Assembly: GCA_958352815.1 (NCBI GenBank)
Contig: CATWQA010000002.1
Span: forward strand, 62,001-126,000
Length of the DNA stretch: 64,000 bases
Reading direction: 5' to 3'
DNA from: an uncultured Eubacteriales bacterium
GTDB lineage: Bacteria; Bacillota; Clostridia; Monoglobales; Monoglobaceae
Part shown: piece by piece, positions 30,822-39,248 of the stretch
Layout: each line of letters begins with the position of its first letter
Position numbering within the stretch: position 1 is the stretch's first letter
Translations under genes and position numbers: made by a program
Notes under the pieces: generated by a model
Told to the model about the DNA's origin: nothing
What the model saw: only the letters and a program-made list of their open reading frames with translations
The model's database searches: none

Positions 30822-31259
30822 TTGAAAATTTCCACAAAGGGCAGGTACGCCGTGCGTATGCTGCTGGACTTAGCCGAACACAAGGACGAGGGATTTGTTT
30901 CCCTTAAAGCCATTGCAGAAAGAGAGGGCATATCCAAAAAGTACTTAGAACAGATTGTTACCTTGTTTAACAAAACAGGCATTCTCCGTTCAAACAGAGG
31001 TTTCCAGGGGGGATATATGCTGGCAAAATCGGCAGACAGCTACACTGTCGGCGAGATTTTGCGTATCACCGAGGGCAGCATAAACCCTGTTGCCTGCCTT
31101 GATGACGAGCCAAACCTCTGCCCAAGACAAGGGGAGTGCAAAACCCTGTACGTCTGGAAGGAGCTGGGCAAGGTTATTGCCGATTATCTTGACGGCATAA
31201 CCCTACAGGATATTCTTGACCGAAACCATGAGTTCGCCCGCTACGACTACAATATTTAA
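30822..31259 (+). CDS. Rrf2-family transcriptional regulator with three Cys (IscR/CymR type)
   Basis: 145 residues. Winged-helix DNA-binding domain at 1-80 with MKISTKGRYAVRMLLDLA, SLKAIAEREGISKKYLEQI and NRGFQGGYML. C92, C100 and C106 sit where IscR has C92, C98 and C104, so a [2Fe-2S] cluster is plausible with slightly different spacing. Start is TTG at 30822, eight bases after AGAGG; a GTG three codons up overlaps that site. Promoter motifs point to autoregulation and control of OAH sulfhydrylase-cysK. No isc/suf genes are adjacent. Confidence 0.92.
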   Translation: MKISTKGRYAVRMLLDLAEHKDEGFVSLKAIAEREGISKKYLEQIVTLFNKTGILRSNRGFQGGYMLAKSADSYTVGEILRITEGSINPVACLDDEPNLCPRQGECKTLYVWKELGKVIADYLDGITLQDILDRNHEFARYDYNI

Positions 31260-31380
31260 TCAATAACAAACCTCCCTCCGCCGTGACAAATGTTAGGGAA
31301 ACGGGCAAAAGTGCAAGGCAGATTTGGTAGATTTTATTCCGTGTTTTAGTTATAATTAGATAAAACAGGAGGTGAGAACA

Positions 31381-31830
31381 ATGAGTTTGGGGAGCAGCCT
31401 TTACAATGCCCGCAAAAAGAGCGGGCTGTCTCAGGAAGCGGTTGCCGAAAAGCTGGGCGTAAGCAGGCAGACAATTTCAAAATGGGAGCTTGGCGAAACT
31501 CTGCCGGACATACGTCAGTCAAAAAAGCTCTCTCAGCTATATCATCTTACGTTAGACGAACTGATAGACTTTGATATTGAACAGAAAGAGATTGAGGAAG
31601 CTATTGAAAGTATCAGCGATGAAAAGCAGAAGAAAATTGACTGGACAAAGATCTGGGGGAAAAAATATCCCGTCCTTGTCACCTATCAAAAAACAGTGGC
31701 AATCGACGAATATGCAGATAAAATACAGGAACTGCTTGACAGCCTTAAAAGACAGTACGAATATAATGATTTAGACGCTATGCTGGTATTAAAGGATATT
31801 TTAGCCCATGTGTGGAACGTCAAAAAATAA
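31381..31830 (+). CDS. XRE-family transcriptional regulator
   Basis: 149 residues. Helix-turn-helix at about 3-58: LYNARKKSGLSQEAVAEKLGVSRQTISKWELGETLPDI. The C-terminal ~80 residues are charged and helical, not recognised. The ATG at 31381 follows GGAGGTGAGAACA; a GTG nine bases earlier overlaps the ribosome site. Monocistronic, closed by the terminator at 31847-31880. Target unknown. Confidence 0.88.
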   Translation: MSLGSSLYNARKKSGLSQEAVAEKLGVSRQTISKWELGETLPDIRQSKKLSQLYHLTLDELIDFDIEQKEIEEAIESISDEKQKKIDWTKIWGKKYPVLVTYQKTVAIDEYADKIQELLDSLKRQYEYNDLDAMLVLKDILAHVWNVKK

Positions 31831-31846
31831 CAAAACACAATTCAAA

Positions 31847-31880
31847 AGCCGCAGAAATTAAATCTGCGGCTGTATTTTTT
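31847..31880. terminator. Bidirectional terminator between XRE gene and aspS
   Basis: Nine-pair stem AGCCGCAGA / TCTGCGGCT with a seven-base loop. Plus strand is followed by GTATTTTTT, minus strand by TTTTG. It serves the two convergent genes. Confidence 0.88.
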
Positions 31881-33225
31881 ACGGATTGATACGTCCCAAA
31901 TCTCTGGGGAACGCCGTTACCGTTCTGATATTGTCAACTCCCAAAAGCTTCATCGCAAGACGCTCAAGACCGATACCCAAGCCTCCGTGAGGGGGCATTC
32001 CGTACTTGTGCATCATCAGGAAGTCCTTAAACTCATCGGCGTCCATGCCTCTTGCATTAATCTTGTCAAGCTGCATTTGATAGTCGTTAATTCTCTGGCC
32101 GCCGGTTGTGACCTCCGCTCCGTTCAGCAGCAGGTCAAAGCTCAAGGTATACTTGGGGTTTTCCGGATCGTCCATTGCGTAGAAGGGACGCTTCTTTGAG
32201 GGATAATGAGTGACAAACACAAGGGGAGAACCATACTTATCCATAACGTACTCGCCGATTAGGCGTTCCTCCTCCGGGTCAAGGTCGTTGGGATTTCTGA
32301 ATTCCCTGTTATATTCCTTGGCTATAATCTCTTTAATTTCCATAAACTTGAACTGGGGAATATCCTTTATCTCCGGCAGCTCAACGTTAAGCTCTTTCAG
32401 CTCGGGAGCGTACTCGCTTCTCATGTATTCAAACATATACTTCATGAACCTTGCCTCAACCGCCATAATGTCCTCAAAGGACTCTATAAAGCCCATCTCA
32501 AGGTCAAGACCCTCAAACTCGTTAATATGCCTTGAAGTGCTGTGCTTCTCCGCTCTGAATACGGGAGCAACGGTAAACACCTTTTTGAAAACGCCTACCA
32601 TCATCTGCTTATACATCTGCGGGCTCTGGTTGAGCAATGCCTTTTCTCCGAAGTAGTCCACCTCGAACATATCCGCTCCGCCCTCAGCTCCTGCGGAAAC
32701 GATTTTCGGAGGAACAAACTCAGTAAAGCCCTCGCCATGCATAAAGGTTCTGAAAGCGTTGATAATTCCGTCAACAATCTTTATTGCCGCACGCTCATGG
32801 GGATTTCTCATTGAAACCGGTCTGTAATCCAGCTTAACGTCAACATTGCAGTCAAGCTTTTTCTTATTGATTACTATGGGCAGGTTCTCCGCCGGAGACG
32901 ACAGCACTTCTATATCGGAAATATGGATTTCAAAGCCCAGAGCGCTTCTGTCGTCCTTTACAAGGGTGCCCTTGAGCCTGACGCTGTCCTCCTCATTAAA
33001 TTCCCCGATAGGCTTGCCGCTCTCTCCGGGCTCGTATACGCACTGCACCAAATTCCTTTGGGTTCTTATAATAAAAAACGCAAAGAACTTCATAGCGCGT
33101 ATGCGATGAATCATACCCTCGATTTCAACGGCATCGCCGTCGCTTATACTGCCGCTTTCAAATCCGTCAATAACATTCTCCGCATCATACTTACCGGTAT
33201 AACGGGTCAAATCAAGCATCTTCAT
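31879..33225 (-). CDS. aspS: Aspartate--tRNA ligase, archaeal-type (AspRS, likely non-discriminating)
   Basis: 448 residues, well short of the ~590 of bacterial AspRS; it lacks the GAD insertion domain. OB-fold anticodon domain at the N-terminus (EIEGMIHRIRAMKFFAFFIIR), then class II motifs: RAEKHSTSRHINEFEGLDLEMGF (motif 2) and GGLGIGLERLAMKLLG (motif 3). Archaeal-type AspRS in clostridia often charges tRNA-Asn too, needing GatCAB; that is inference. I start at the ATG at 33225 behind GGTGGGAG; a GTG at 33243 lies within that site. Confidence 0.93.
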   Translation of the reverse strand: MKMLDLTRYTGKYDAENVIDGFESGSISDGDAVEIEGMIHRIRAMKFFAFFIIRTQRNLVQCVYEPGESGKPIGEFNEEDSVRLKGTLVKDDRSALGFEIHISDIEVLSSPAENLPIVINKKKLDCNVDVKLDYRPVSMRNPHERAAIKIVDGIINAFRTFMHGEGFTEFVPPKIVSAGAEGGADMFEVDYFGEKALLNQSPQMYKQMMVGVFKKVFTVAPVFRAEKHSTSRHINEFEGLDLEMGFIESFEDIMAVEARFMKYMFEYMRSEYAPELKELNVELPEIKDIPQFKFMEIKEIIAKEYNREFRNPNDLDPEEERLIGEYVMDKYGSPLVFVTHYPSKKRPFYAMDDPENPKYTLSFDLLLNGAEVTTGGQRINDYQMQLDKINARGMDADEFKDFLMMHKYGMPPHGGLGIGLERLAMKLLGVDNIRTVTAFPRDLGRINP

Positions 33226-33281
33226 AAATAGTAACTCTCCCACCTATATAGAATTAAATAGTCAGCCGTGAACATTTCAGT

Positions 33282-33310
33282 ATTTTATCATACAACAATC
33301 CCGCTGTCAA
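33282..33310 (-). promoter_or_regulatory. Sigma-A promoter of aspS
   Basis: Minus strand: TTGACA (33305-33310), 17 bp, TAAAAT (33282-33287), about 55 bases before aspS. Confidence 0.8.
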
Positions 33311-33324
33311 GTTCAGGGCTTTCA

Positions 33325-33356
33325 AAAGCTCAGGCTCCCGCCGCCGAGAGCCCGAG
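33325..33356 (-). terminator. Probable terminator of the purine operon
   Basis: Minus strand: CTCGGGCTC / GAGCCTGAG (one G-T pair) with a ten-base loop followed by CTTTTG. The T-run is short, so some read-through into aspS is possible. Confidence 0.55.
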
Positions 33357-33443
33357 TTCTATCCCGCTAAAGATTGTGCCCCGTAATATTTGTTTTTCCC
33401 CTATCTCCTTAAAACCTATTCCCCTTTTGCCAACATTAAAGTA

Positions 33444-34622
33444 TTAATGATGGAACAGACGAATGCCCGCAAACGCCATGGCAATTCCGTACTTATTACA
33501 GGTTTCGATAACGTTGTCGTCTCTGATGGATCCGCCGGGCTGGGCTATAGCCGTTACCCCTGACTTATGGGCTCTCTCAATGTTATCCCCGAAGGGGAAG
33601 AACGCATCGCTGCCCAGAGCTACGTCTGTGTTTTTGCTGAGCCACTCCTGCTGCTCCTCCTTGGTGAACACTGGAGGCTTTGTCTTAAACCTGGTCTCCC
33701 AAACACCGTCGGCAAGAACATCCATATATTCATCGGAGATATATACGTCAATAGCGTTGTCCCTGTCCGCCCTCTTAATTCCGTCCACAAATTCAAGAGC
33801 CAGCACCTGTGGAGCCTGTCTGAGCCACCATATATCCGCCTTGTTTCCCGCAAGCCTTGTGCAGTGTATTCTGGACTGCTGACCGGCTCCGATACCTATT
33901 GCCTGCCCGTCCTTTACGTAGCAAACGCTGTTTGACTGGGTATACTTCAGGGTTATCAGAGAAATCATCAGGTCTCTGAGTTGCTCCTCCGTTATATTTT
34001 TATTGTCGGTTACAACATTTGCCAAAAGCTCCTTGTTTATATCAAGCTCGTTTCTGCCCTGCTCAAAGGTAACGCCGAAAACCTGCTTTCTCTCAATGGG
34101 AGCCGGGGTGTAGCTTTCGTCAATTTGGATAATGTTATAGCTGCCCTTTCTCTTTCCCTTGAGAATTTCCAGAGCGTCATCATCGTAGCCCGGAGCTATA
34201 ACACCGTCTGACACCTCTTTTGCGATAAGCTGCGCCGTCGCCTTGTCGCACACGTCAGAAAGGGCGATAAAGTCGCCGAATGAGGACATTCTGTCCGCAC
34301 CTCTGGCACGGGCATAGGCGTTGGCAAGAGGAGTCATCTCTATTGTCTCGTCAACAAAATATATCTTTTTCAGGGTGTCCGAAAGCTCCAGACCAACAGC
34401 CGCTCCCGCAGGGGACACGTGCTTAAAGGAGGTTGCCGCAGGCAGACCTGTCGCCTTTTTCAGCTCCTTTACAAGCTGCCAGCCGTTAAAGGCGTCAAGC
34501 AGGTTAATATAACCCGGCTTTCCGCACAGAACGGTTATGGGCAGGTTGCTTCCGTCCTCCATAAATACTCTTGACGGCTTCTGGTTGGGATTGCAGCCGT
34601 ACTTTAATTGCATCTCATTCAT
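33444..34622 (-). CDS. AICAR formyltransferase (stand-alone PurH C-terminal type)
   Basis: 392 residues. Transfers the formyl group of 10-formyl-THF to AICAR, step nine of IMP synthesis. Only the transformylase part of PurH is present: SFKHVSPAGAAVG carries the catalytic Lys-His pair, and GIGAGQQSRIHCTRLAG, ALGSDAFFPFGDNI and AQPGGSIRDDNVI follow. The cyclohydrolase domain of bifunctional PurH is absent; the next gene upstream is a PurO-like cyclohydrolase. The ATG at 34622 is eight bases after GGAGG. Last gene of the operon. Confidence 0.93.
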   Translation of the reverse strand: MNEMQLKYGCNPNQKPSRVFMEDGSNLPITVLCGKPGYINLLDAFNGWQLVKELKKATGLPAATSFKHVSPAGAAVGLELSDTLKKIYFVDETIEMTPLANAYARARGADRMSSFGDFIALSDVCDKATAQLIAKEVSDGVIAPGYDDDALEILKGKRKGSYNIIQIDESYTPAPIERKQVFGVTFEQGRNELDINKELLANVVTDNKNITEEQLRDLMISLITLKYTQSNSVCYVKDGQAIGIGAGQQSRIHCTRLAGNKADIWWLRQAPQVLALEFVDGIKRADRDNAIDVYISDEYMDVLADGVWETRFKTKPPVFTKEEQQEWLSKNTDVALGSDAFFPFGDNIERAHKSGVTAIAQPGGSIRDDNVIETCNKYGIAMAFAGIRLFHH

Positions 34623-34664
34623 CAATTATTCCTCCTGACTGAATTTTGTCATATGTTCTTTTGG

Positions 34665-35378
34665 CTATTTGTTCTTGTTGACTATCCTTGTCTCCGTCTC
34701 GCCCGTCTCGATGTCTATGTATCTCACGAACAGGGAGACCTTGTTATCCTCGTTAAGGCTATTCCACAAGCCGTCTGTAAACACGCCGATACTGTCCGGA
34801 ATGTTAATCTTCTTGGGCTCGCCCTCAAAGCTGGGAAGGGGGTCGCCGTCCTCCATGTACGTGTGGATAAAATGACCCTTGCCGCTTACGGGATTTGAAT
34901 ATGCAAAGGTATACCTCTGGCAGGAGTCGGGGCAGCCGTCTGCGCTCTTTAGGATAGACATGGCGTAATTATAATCCCCGTCCGACACCTTCATAACAGC
35001 TGAAATCCTGGGGGTGTAGTTTGGTGCGTCGTCCTCAAACTCTCTTGTCCGCAGGCTCTGCTCAAAGGTCATCTGCTTATTCATTAAATCATAAATCGTA
35101 TCCGTCTGGTCGCCGTTTGTAACAATTGTCTTGTTGCCCAGAACCCTGACGGGAGCGTATATAATCAGGTGCGGGTCGGTCAGCTTTGACGGATCAAACG
35201 CCTGGGTGCGTATGCCGTCTCCGTCCTCAACGAATATACGGTTGCGGCTGTTCACGCTTCTGCCCATTATGAAGTATGCGCAAACTGCACTCTTTCCGTT
35301 TTCCGACTTGCCCACAATAATACCTCTGCCGGGATAAGAATTTTTCTTTAACTCATCGTATATATTTATTGTTTCCAT
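34665..35378 (-). CDS. purO: IMP cyclohydrolase, PurO-like family
   Basis: 237 residues. Closes FAICAR to IMP. The front YPGRGIIVGKSENGKSAVCAYFIMGRS and NRIFVEDGDGIRTQ are the family pattern of archaeal PurO-like cyclohydrolases. The archaeal enzyme is ~200 residues; here the C-terminus is slightly longer. Sitting between purN and AICAR transformylase, it supplies the activity missing from that protein. Confidence 0.88.
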   Translation of the reverse strand: METINIYDELKKNSYPGRGIIVGKSENGKSAVCAYFIMGRSVNSRNRIFVEDGDGIRTQAFDPSKLTDPHLIIYAPVRVLGNKTIVTNGDQTDTIYDLMNKQMTFEQSLRTREFEDDAPNYTPRISAVMKVSDGDYNYAMSILKSADGCPDSCQRYTFAYSNPVSGKGHFIHTYMEDGDPLPSFEGEPKKINIPDSIGVFTDGLWNSLNEDNKVSLFVRYIDIETGETETRIVNKNK

Positions 35379-35399
35379 AATTATTCGCCTTTCCTAATT

Positions 35400-35996
35400 T
35401 TATGCATCATCTCTGCACACCATTTCAACCGCTCGGGGCAGGATTTTCCACTCGGCTTCTTCCATTACCCGCCTTTGCAGAGTTTCGGGAGTGTCGCCCT
35501 CTTCGATGTACACCGCCTTTTGCAGCAGTATCTTTCCGCCGTCGGTAATCTCGTTTACCAGGTGAGCCGTCGCTCCTGTCACCTTAACTCCGTAATTCAG
35601 TGCCGCCTCGTGAACCCTAAGGCCGTAAAAGCCGTCGCCGCAGAATGAGGGAATTAGAGACGGATGGATATTGACGATTTTATTTTTGTAGGCATTAAGG
35701 AAGCTTTCACCCAGTATGGTCAAAAAGCCTGCCAGAACCACAACCTCAACTCCCATGCTCTGCATATAATCGCGAAGAGCAACGTCGAAGGCCTCACCGC
35801 TTCCGCACTCCTTTTTGGTGATAACATGGGCGTCAATCCCCGCATTTTTTGCCCTTTCAAGAGCGTAAACCCCGGGTCTGCTTGACACAACGGTGACTAT
35901 CTTTCCGGACTTGATTATCCCGTCTCGCTCAGCGTCAATAAGCGCCTGCAGGTTGGTGCCGCCGCCCGAAACCAGAACTCCTATCTTTTTCAGCAT
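35400..35996 (-). CDS. purN: Phosphoribosylglycinamide formyltransferase (GART)
   Basis: 198 residues. Uses 10-formyl-THF to formylate GAR. GVLVSGGGTNLQAL at the N-terminus, NIHPSLIPSF with active-site Asn and His, and the late Asp in EITDGGKILLQ. The start overlaps the purM end by seven bases. Depends on folate like the AICAR enzyme, matching the folT-folC system elsewhere in the window. Confidence 0.96.
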   Translation of the reverse strand: MLKKIGVLVSGGGTNLQALIDAERDGIIKSGKIVTVVSSRPGVYALERAKNAGIDAHVITKKECGSGEAFDVALRDYMQSMGVEVVVLAGFLTILGESFLNAYKNKIVNIHPSLIPSFCGDGFYGLRVHEAALNYGVKVTGATAHLVNEITDGGKILLQKAVYIEEGDTPETLQRRVMEEAEWKILPRAVEMVCRDDA

Positions 35997-37027
35997 ATGT
36001 CAACTCCCTTTTCTCCGCTGACTATCTCGCCTACCACAAACGCCTTTTCGCCGCTTTGGCTAATAACCCGAACCGCTTGCTCCGCCTGCTCCTTGGGCAC
36101 AACAAACATCATGCCGATACCCATGTTATAGGTGTTAAACATATCGTGCTCCGATATATCACCCAATTTCTGAATTTTATCGAATATGGGCAAAATCTCA
36201 AAGCTGCTCTTATCAATTTTAGCCCTTGTGCCCTCCTTTAGCATTCTGGGAATGTTCTCATAAAAGCCGCCGCCTGTAATGTGAGAAACCGCTCTCACGT
36301 CAACAGCTTCAATTGCCGCCAGCATGGGCTTTACATAAATCTTTGTGGGAGTGAGCAGTGTTTCGCCCACCGACGCGCCAAGCTCCTCGTCATAGGCTTT
36401 AAGCCTCTCGGCGCACTCGGGACTGTCGTCAACGGCAAAGACCTTTCTCACCAGTGAATAGCCGTTGCTGTGAACGCCTGAGGATTGTATTCCGATTATG
36501 GCGTCTCCAACCTCGATGCGGCTGCCGTCAATAATCTTGTCCTTTTCAACTATGCCCACCGTAAAGCCGGCAAGGTCGTAATCCTCCTCGGCCATCATTC
36601 CCGGGTGCTCGGCAGTCTCGCCGCCTACCAAGGCACAGCCCGCCTTAACGCAGCCGTCGGACACGCCCTTGACTATCTCGGCTATCTTTTCGGGGAAGTT
36701 CTTGCCCACCGCGATATAGTCCAAAAAGAACAGAGGCTTTGCGCCGCCGCATACAATGTCGTTTACGCACATTGCGACACAGTCTTGACCTATGGTATCG
36801 TGCTTATTCAGTATTAACGCCAGCTTGAGCTTTGTACCCACGCCGTCTGTGCCCGAAACCAGAACGGGATTTTTATATTCCCCGCTCAGCTCAAACAGAC
36901 CGCCGAAGCCGCCTATTCCCGAAAGAACTCCGGGTATATCGGTTCTCTTAACGTGCTCCTTAATCAGCTCAACGGATTTGTAGCCCGCCTCCACGTCTAC
37001 TCCCGCATTCTTATACGCTTCGCTCAT
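35990..37027 (-). CDS. purM: Phosphoribosylformylglycinamidine cyclo-ligase (AIR synthetase)
   Basis: 345 residues. ATP-dependent closure of FGAM to AIR. LVSGTDGVGTKLKLA, DCVAMCVNDIVCGGAKPLFFLDY, GGETAEHPGMM and HITGGGFYENIPRML are diagnostic. 27 bp after purE. Confidence 0.97.
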   Translation of the reverse strand: MSEAYKNAGVDVEAGYKSVELIKEHVKRTDIPGVLSGIGGFGGLFELSGEYKNPVLVSGTDGVGTKLKLALILNKHDTIGQDCVAMCVNDIVCGGAKPLFFLDYIAVGKNFPEKIAEIVKGVSDGCVKAGCALVGGETAEHPGMMAEEDYDLAGFTVGIVEKDKIIDGSRIEVGDAIIGIQSSGVHSNGYSLVRKVFAVDDSPECAERLKAYDEELGASVGETLLTPTKIYVKPMLAAIEAVDVRAVSHITGGGFYENIPRMLKEGTRAKIDKSSFEILPIFDKIQKLGDISEHDMFNTYNMGIGMMFVVPKEQAEQAVRVISQSGEKAFVVGEIVSGEKGVDIC

Positions 37028-37054
37028 TATATATCCTCCAATATAAAATATTAA

Positions 37055-37555
37055 TTAGTTTTCATCCCAAAGCTCCGCCTGCAGCTTTTTGTCCTTCTCC
37101 GCCACGGCTTCAGCCATGTCCGCCTTGAAGCCCTCTAACTTTTCGGAGAGCGCCTCGTCTGACAGCGCCAGCATCTGCACCGCCAGTATGCCCGCATTGT
37201 CCGCCGCGTTTACTCCCACGGTCGCAACGGGTATACCCGACGGCATCTGAACCATGGACAAAAGGGAGTCAAGACCGTCCATAAAGGATGATTTTATGGG
37301 GAGCGCAATAACCGGCAGGGTCGTATATGCCGCAATAACGCCGCCCAAATGCGCCGCCTTGCCCGCCGCCGCAATAATAACCTTTACGCCCTTTTCCTTT
37401 GCTGTTTTTGCAAATTCCTCTGCCTGAGCGGGAGTTCTGTGAGCCGAAATTACGTGAGCCTCAAAGTCCACTCCGAAGCTCTTTAAAACGTCAATTGCTC
37501 CTTTTACCACCGGCAAATCCGAATTGCTGCCCATTATAATTGCTACCTGTGCCAT
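37055..37555 (-). CDS. purE: N5-carboxyaminoimidazole ribonucleotide mutase
   Basis: 166 residues, class I PurE size. IMGSNSDLPVV, the active-site His in SAHRTPAQ, GKAAHLGGVIAAYTTLPVIALP and PVATVGVNAADNAGILA. No purK is in the operon, so carboxyaminoimidazole ribonucleotide must come from a purK elsewhere, or this PurE works directly with CO2. Confidence 0.96.
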   Translation of the reverse strand: MAQVAIIMGSNSDLPVVKGAIDVLKSFGVDFEAHVISAHRTPAQAEEFAKTAKEKGVKVIIAAAGKAAHLGGVIAAYTTLPVIALPIKSSFMDGLDSLLSMVQMPSGIPVATVGVNAADNAGILAVQMLALSDEALSEKLEGFKADMAEAVAEKDKKLQAELWDEN

Positions 37556-37573
37556 AAGATTATATCCTCCTTA

Positions 37574-38770
37574 TTATCTTTTATAAACTATTTTTCCGTT
37601 TACCATTGTATACTCAACATCGCTGCACTTTGCGGAATACACAAGGCTCGACAGCACGTTGTGCAGCGGCATAAGGTGCGGGGTGTTAAAATCAAGGATT
37701 ATCATGTCCGCAAGAAAGCCCTGCTTGATTGCGCCTAAGTCCTTAAAGCCCAAAGCCCTCGCCCCGTTTACCGTCGCCATTTTCAGGACGGTATACGCGT
37801 CAACCACGGTGGGGTCAAGGCTTACGCCCTTGTGTATCAGCGCAGCTGTCTTCATTTCCTCAAACATATCAAGACTGTTATTGCTGGAAGCCCCGTCTGT
37901 TCCCAGAGCCACGTTTACGCCCATCTCAAGCATTTTCGGCACCGCCGCCACTCCTGACGCAAGCTTTAGGTTGCTTATGGGGTTGTGCGCCACAGAAACA
38001 TTATGCTTCTTTAAGATTTCTAAGTCCCTATCCGTCATAACCACGCAGTGAGCGGCTATGGTAGGATTTTCAAACAAGCCCGTGCTCTCCATATACTCTG
38101 TGGGGGTCATGCCGTGCTCCGCCATGCAGTCGTCAAACTCCTTTTGGGTTTCCGCCAAGTGAGTGTGTATAGGCATATTATGGCTCTTTGCATACTCTCC
38201 GCACTTTTTCAAAAGCTCAAAGGTACAAGTATAAATGGCATGGGGCGAAAAGGTAAAGCTGATTAAGTCGTTATCCTTAAATTCCTCCGCCATTGCTTCC
38301 ATGAGCTTGACCTTGCGGTCGTAGCCGTCAAAGTTCACGCAGTCGCTGAGCACCGCCCGTATTCCCTTCTCCGCTGCAACTCTGCCTGTCTCAGCCTGAA
38401 AGAAATACATATCGCTGAAGCAGGTGGTTCCGCCGGCAAGCATTTCGTCTATGCCGATTTTGCTGCCCTCGATTATGTCCTCCGCCGTCAGCTTATCCTC
38501 AAAGGGGAAAATTTTGTTATACAGCCAGTCCTGCAAGTTCATATCGTCGGCATAGCCCCGCAGCAGGGTCATTGCCAAATGGGAATGGGTGTTAATCAGC
38601 CCGGGCATGAGAACCTTGCCTCTGCCGTCGATCACGGTTTCAAACTGCCCCGTAGGCTCCTCTGTTCCCGCGTACTCAATTCTGCCGCCCTTTGTCGCCA
38701 CAAATCCGTTCTCGATAACTCCCGCCTCATCGTCCATTGTAACAACGGTTATATTCTTAAATAAAACCAT
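37574..38770 (-). CDS. mtaD: 5-methylthioadenosine/S-adenosylhomocysteine deaminase
   Basis: 398 residues, amidohydrolase barrel. Deaminates SAH and/or MTA to the inosyl forms. Metal ligands in NTHSHLAMTLLRG, HTHLAETQKEFD, AHCVV and ALGTDGASSNN. It lies between luxS and purE. With luxS and a purine phosphorylase alongside, it forms a block that disposes of methylation by-products and returns the purine ring; this is inference from family and context. Confidence 0.9.
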   Translation of the reverse strand: MVLFKNITVVTMDDEAGVIENGFVATKGGRIEYAGTEEPTGQFETVIDGRGKVLMPGLINTHSHLAMTLLRGYADDMNLQDWLYNKIFPFEDKLTAEDIIEGSKIGIDEMLAGGTTCFSDMYFFQAETGRVAAEKGIRAVLSDCVNFDGYDRKVKLMEAMAEEFKDNDLISFTFSPHAIYTCTFELLKKCGEYAKSHNMPIHTHLAETQKEFDDCMAEHGMTPTEYMESTGLFENPTIAAHCVVMTDRDLEILKKHNVSVAHNPISNLKLASGVAAVPKMLEMGVNVALGTDGASSNNSLDMFEEMKTAALIHKGVSLDPTVVDAYTVLKMATVNGARALGFKDLGAIKQGFLADMIILDFNTPHLMPLHNVLSSLVYSAKCSDVEYTMVNGKIVYKR

Positions 38771-38772
38771 AC

Positions 38773-39231
38773 TTACTCCTCGTAATTTAAATCGTCTTTG
38801 GTTAAGTCCTTGATTTTTTCAAGGTAGCTTTTTGCCTCAGCCCTTGCAAGCTCAACGTCAAGGTTGCGGTAGTTTCCGCACTCAATCTCGCTTGCGCCGG
38901 GCATATCTCCGTCATACTCCGCAATGCCCGCCAGAACCTCTTTTATAACCTGAACCACAGTGCCGTGATCCGCGTTCCTGATAAGCAGATAAAATCCCGT
39001 CTGGCAGCCCATGGGTCCGAAATATATTACGTCCTTTGAAATTCTCGAATTTCTTACCATGGTGGCAAACAGGTGCTCCAGAGAATGGAGGGTTGCGTTA
39101 TCGACCAGGTCGCCTGTGTTGGGCTTTCTCATTCGCATATCATATGTGGTTACGTCCCCGTCAACCCGAGATATATACACCCAAGGCTTTATCTTTCTGT
39201 GGTCAACGCTAAAGCTGGCTATTCTTTCCAT
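38773..39231 (-). CDS. luxS: S-ribosylhomocysteine lyase (AI-2 synthase)
   Basis: 152 residues. Cleaves S-ribosylhomocysteine to homocysteine and the AI-2 precursor DPD. Metal ligands H49 and H53 in HSLEHLF and C118 in IECGN; catalytic C76 in GCQTGFYL. The stop is two bases from the mtaD start. Its substrate normally comes from the nucleosidase Pfs/MtnN, which is not in this window. Confidence 0.97.
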   Translation of the reverse strand: MERIASFSVDHRKIKPWVYISRVDGDVTTYDMRMRKPNTGDLVDNATLHSLEHLFATMVRNSRISKDVIYFGPMGCQTGFYLLIRNADHGTVVQVIKEVLAGIAEYDGDMPGASEIECGNYRNLDVELARAEAKSYLEKIKDLTKDDLNYEE

Positions 39232-39248
39232 ATATTAATGCCTCCGTT

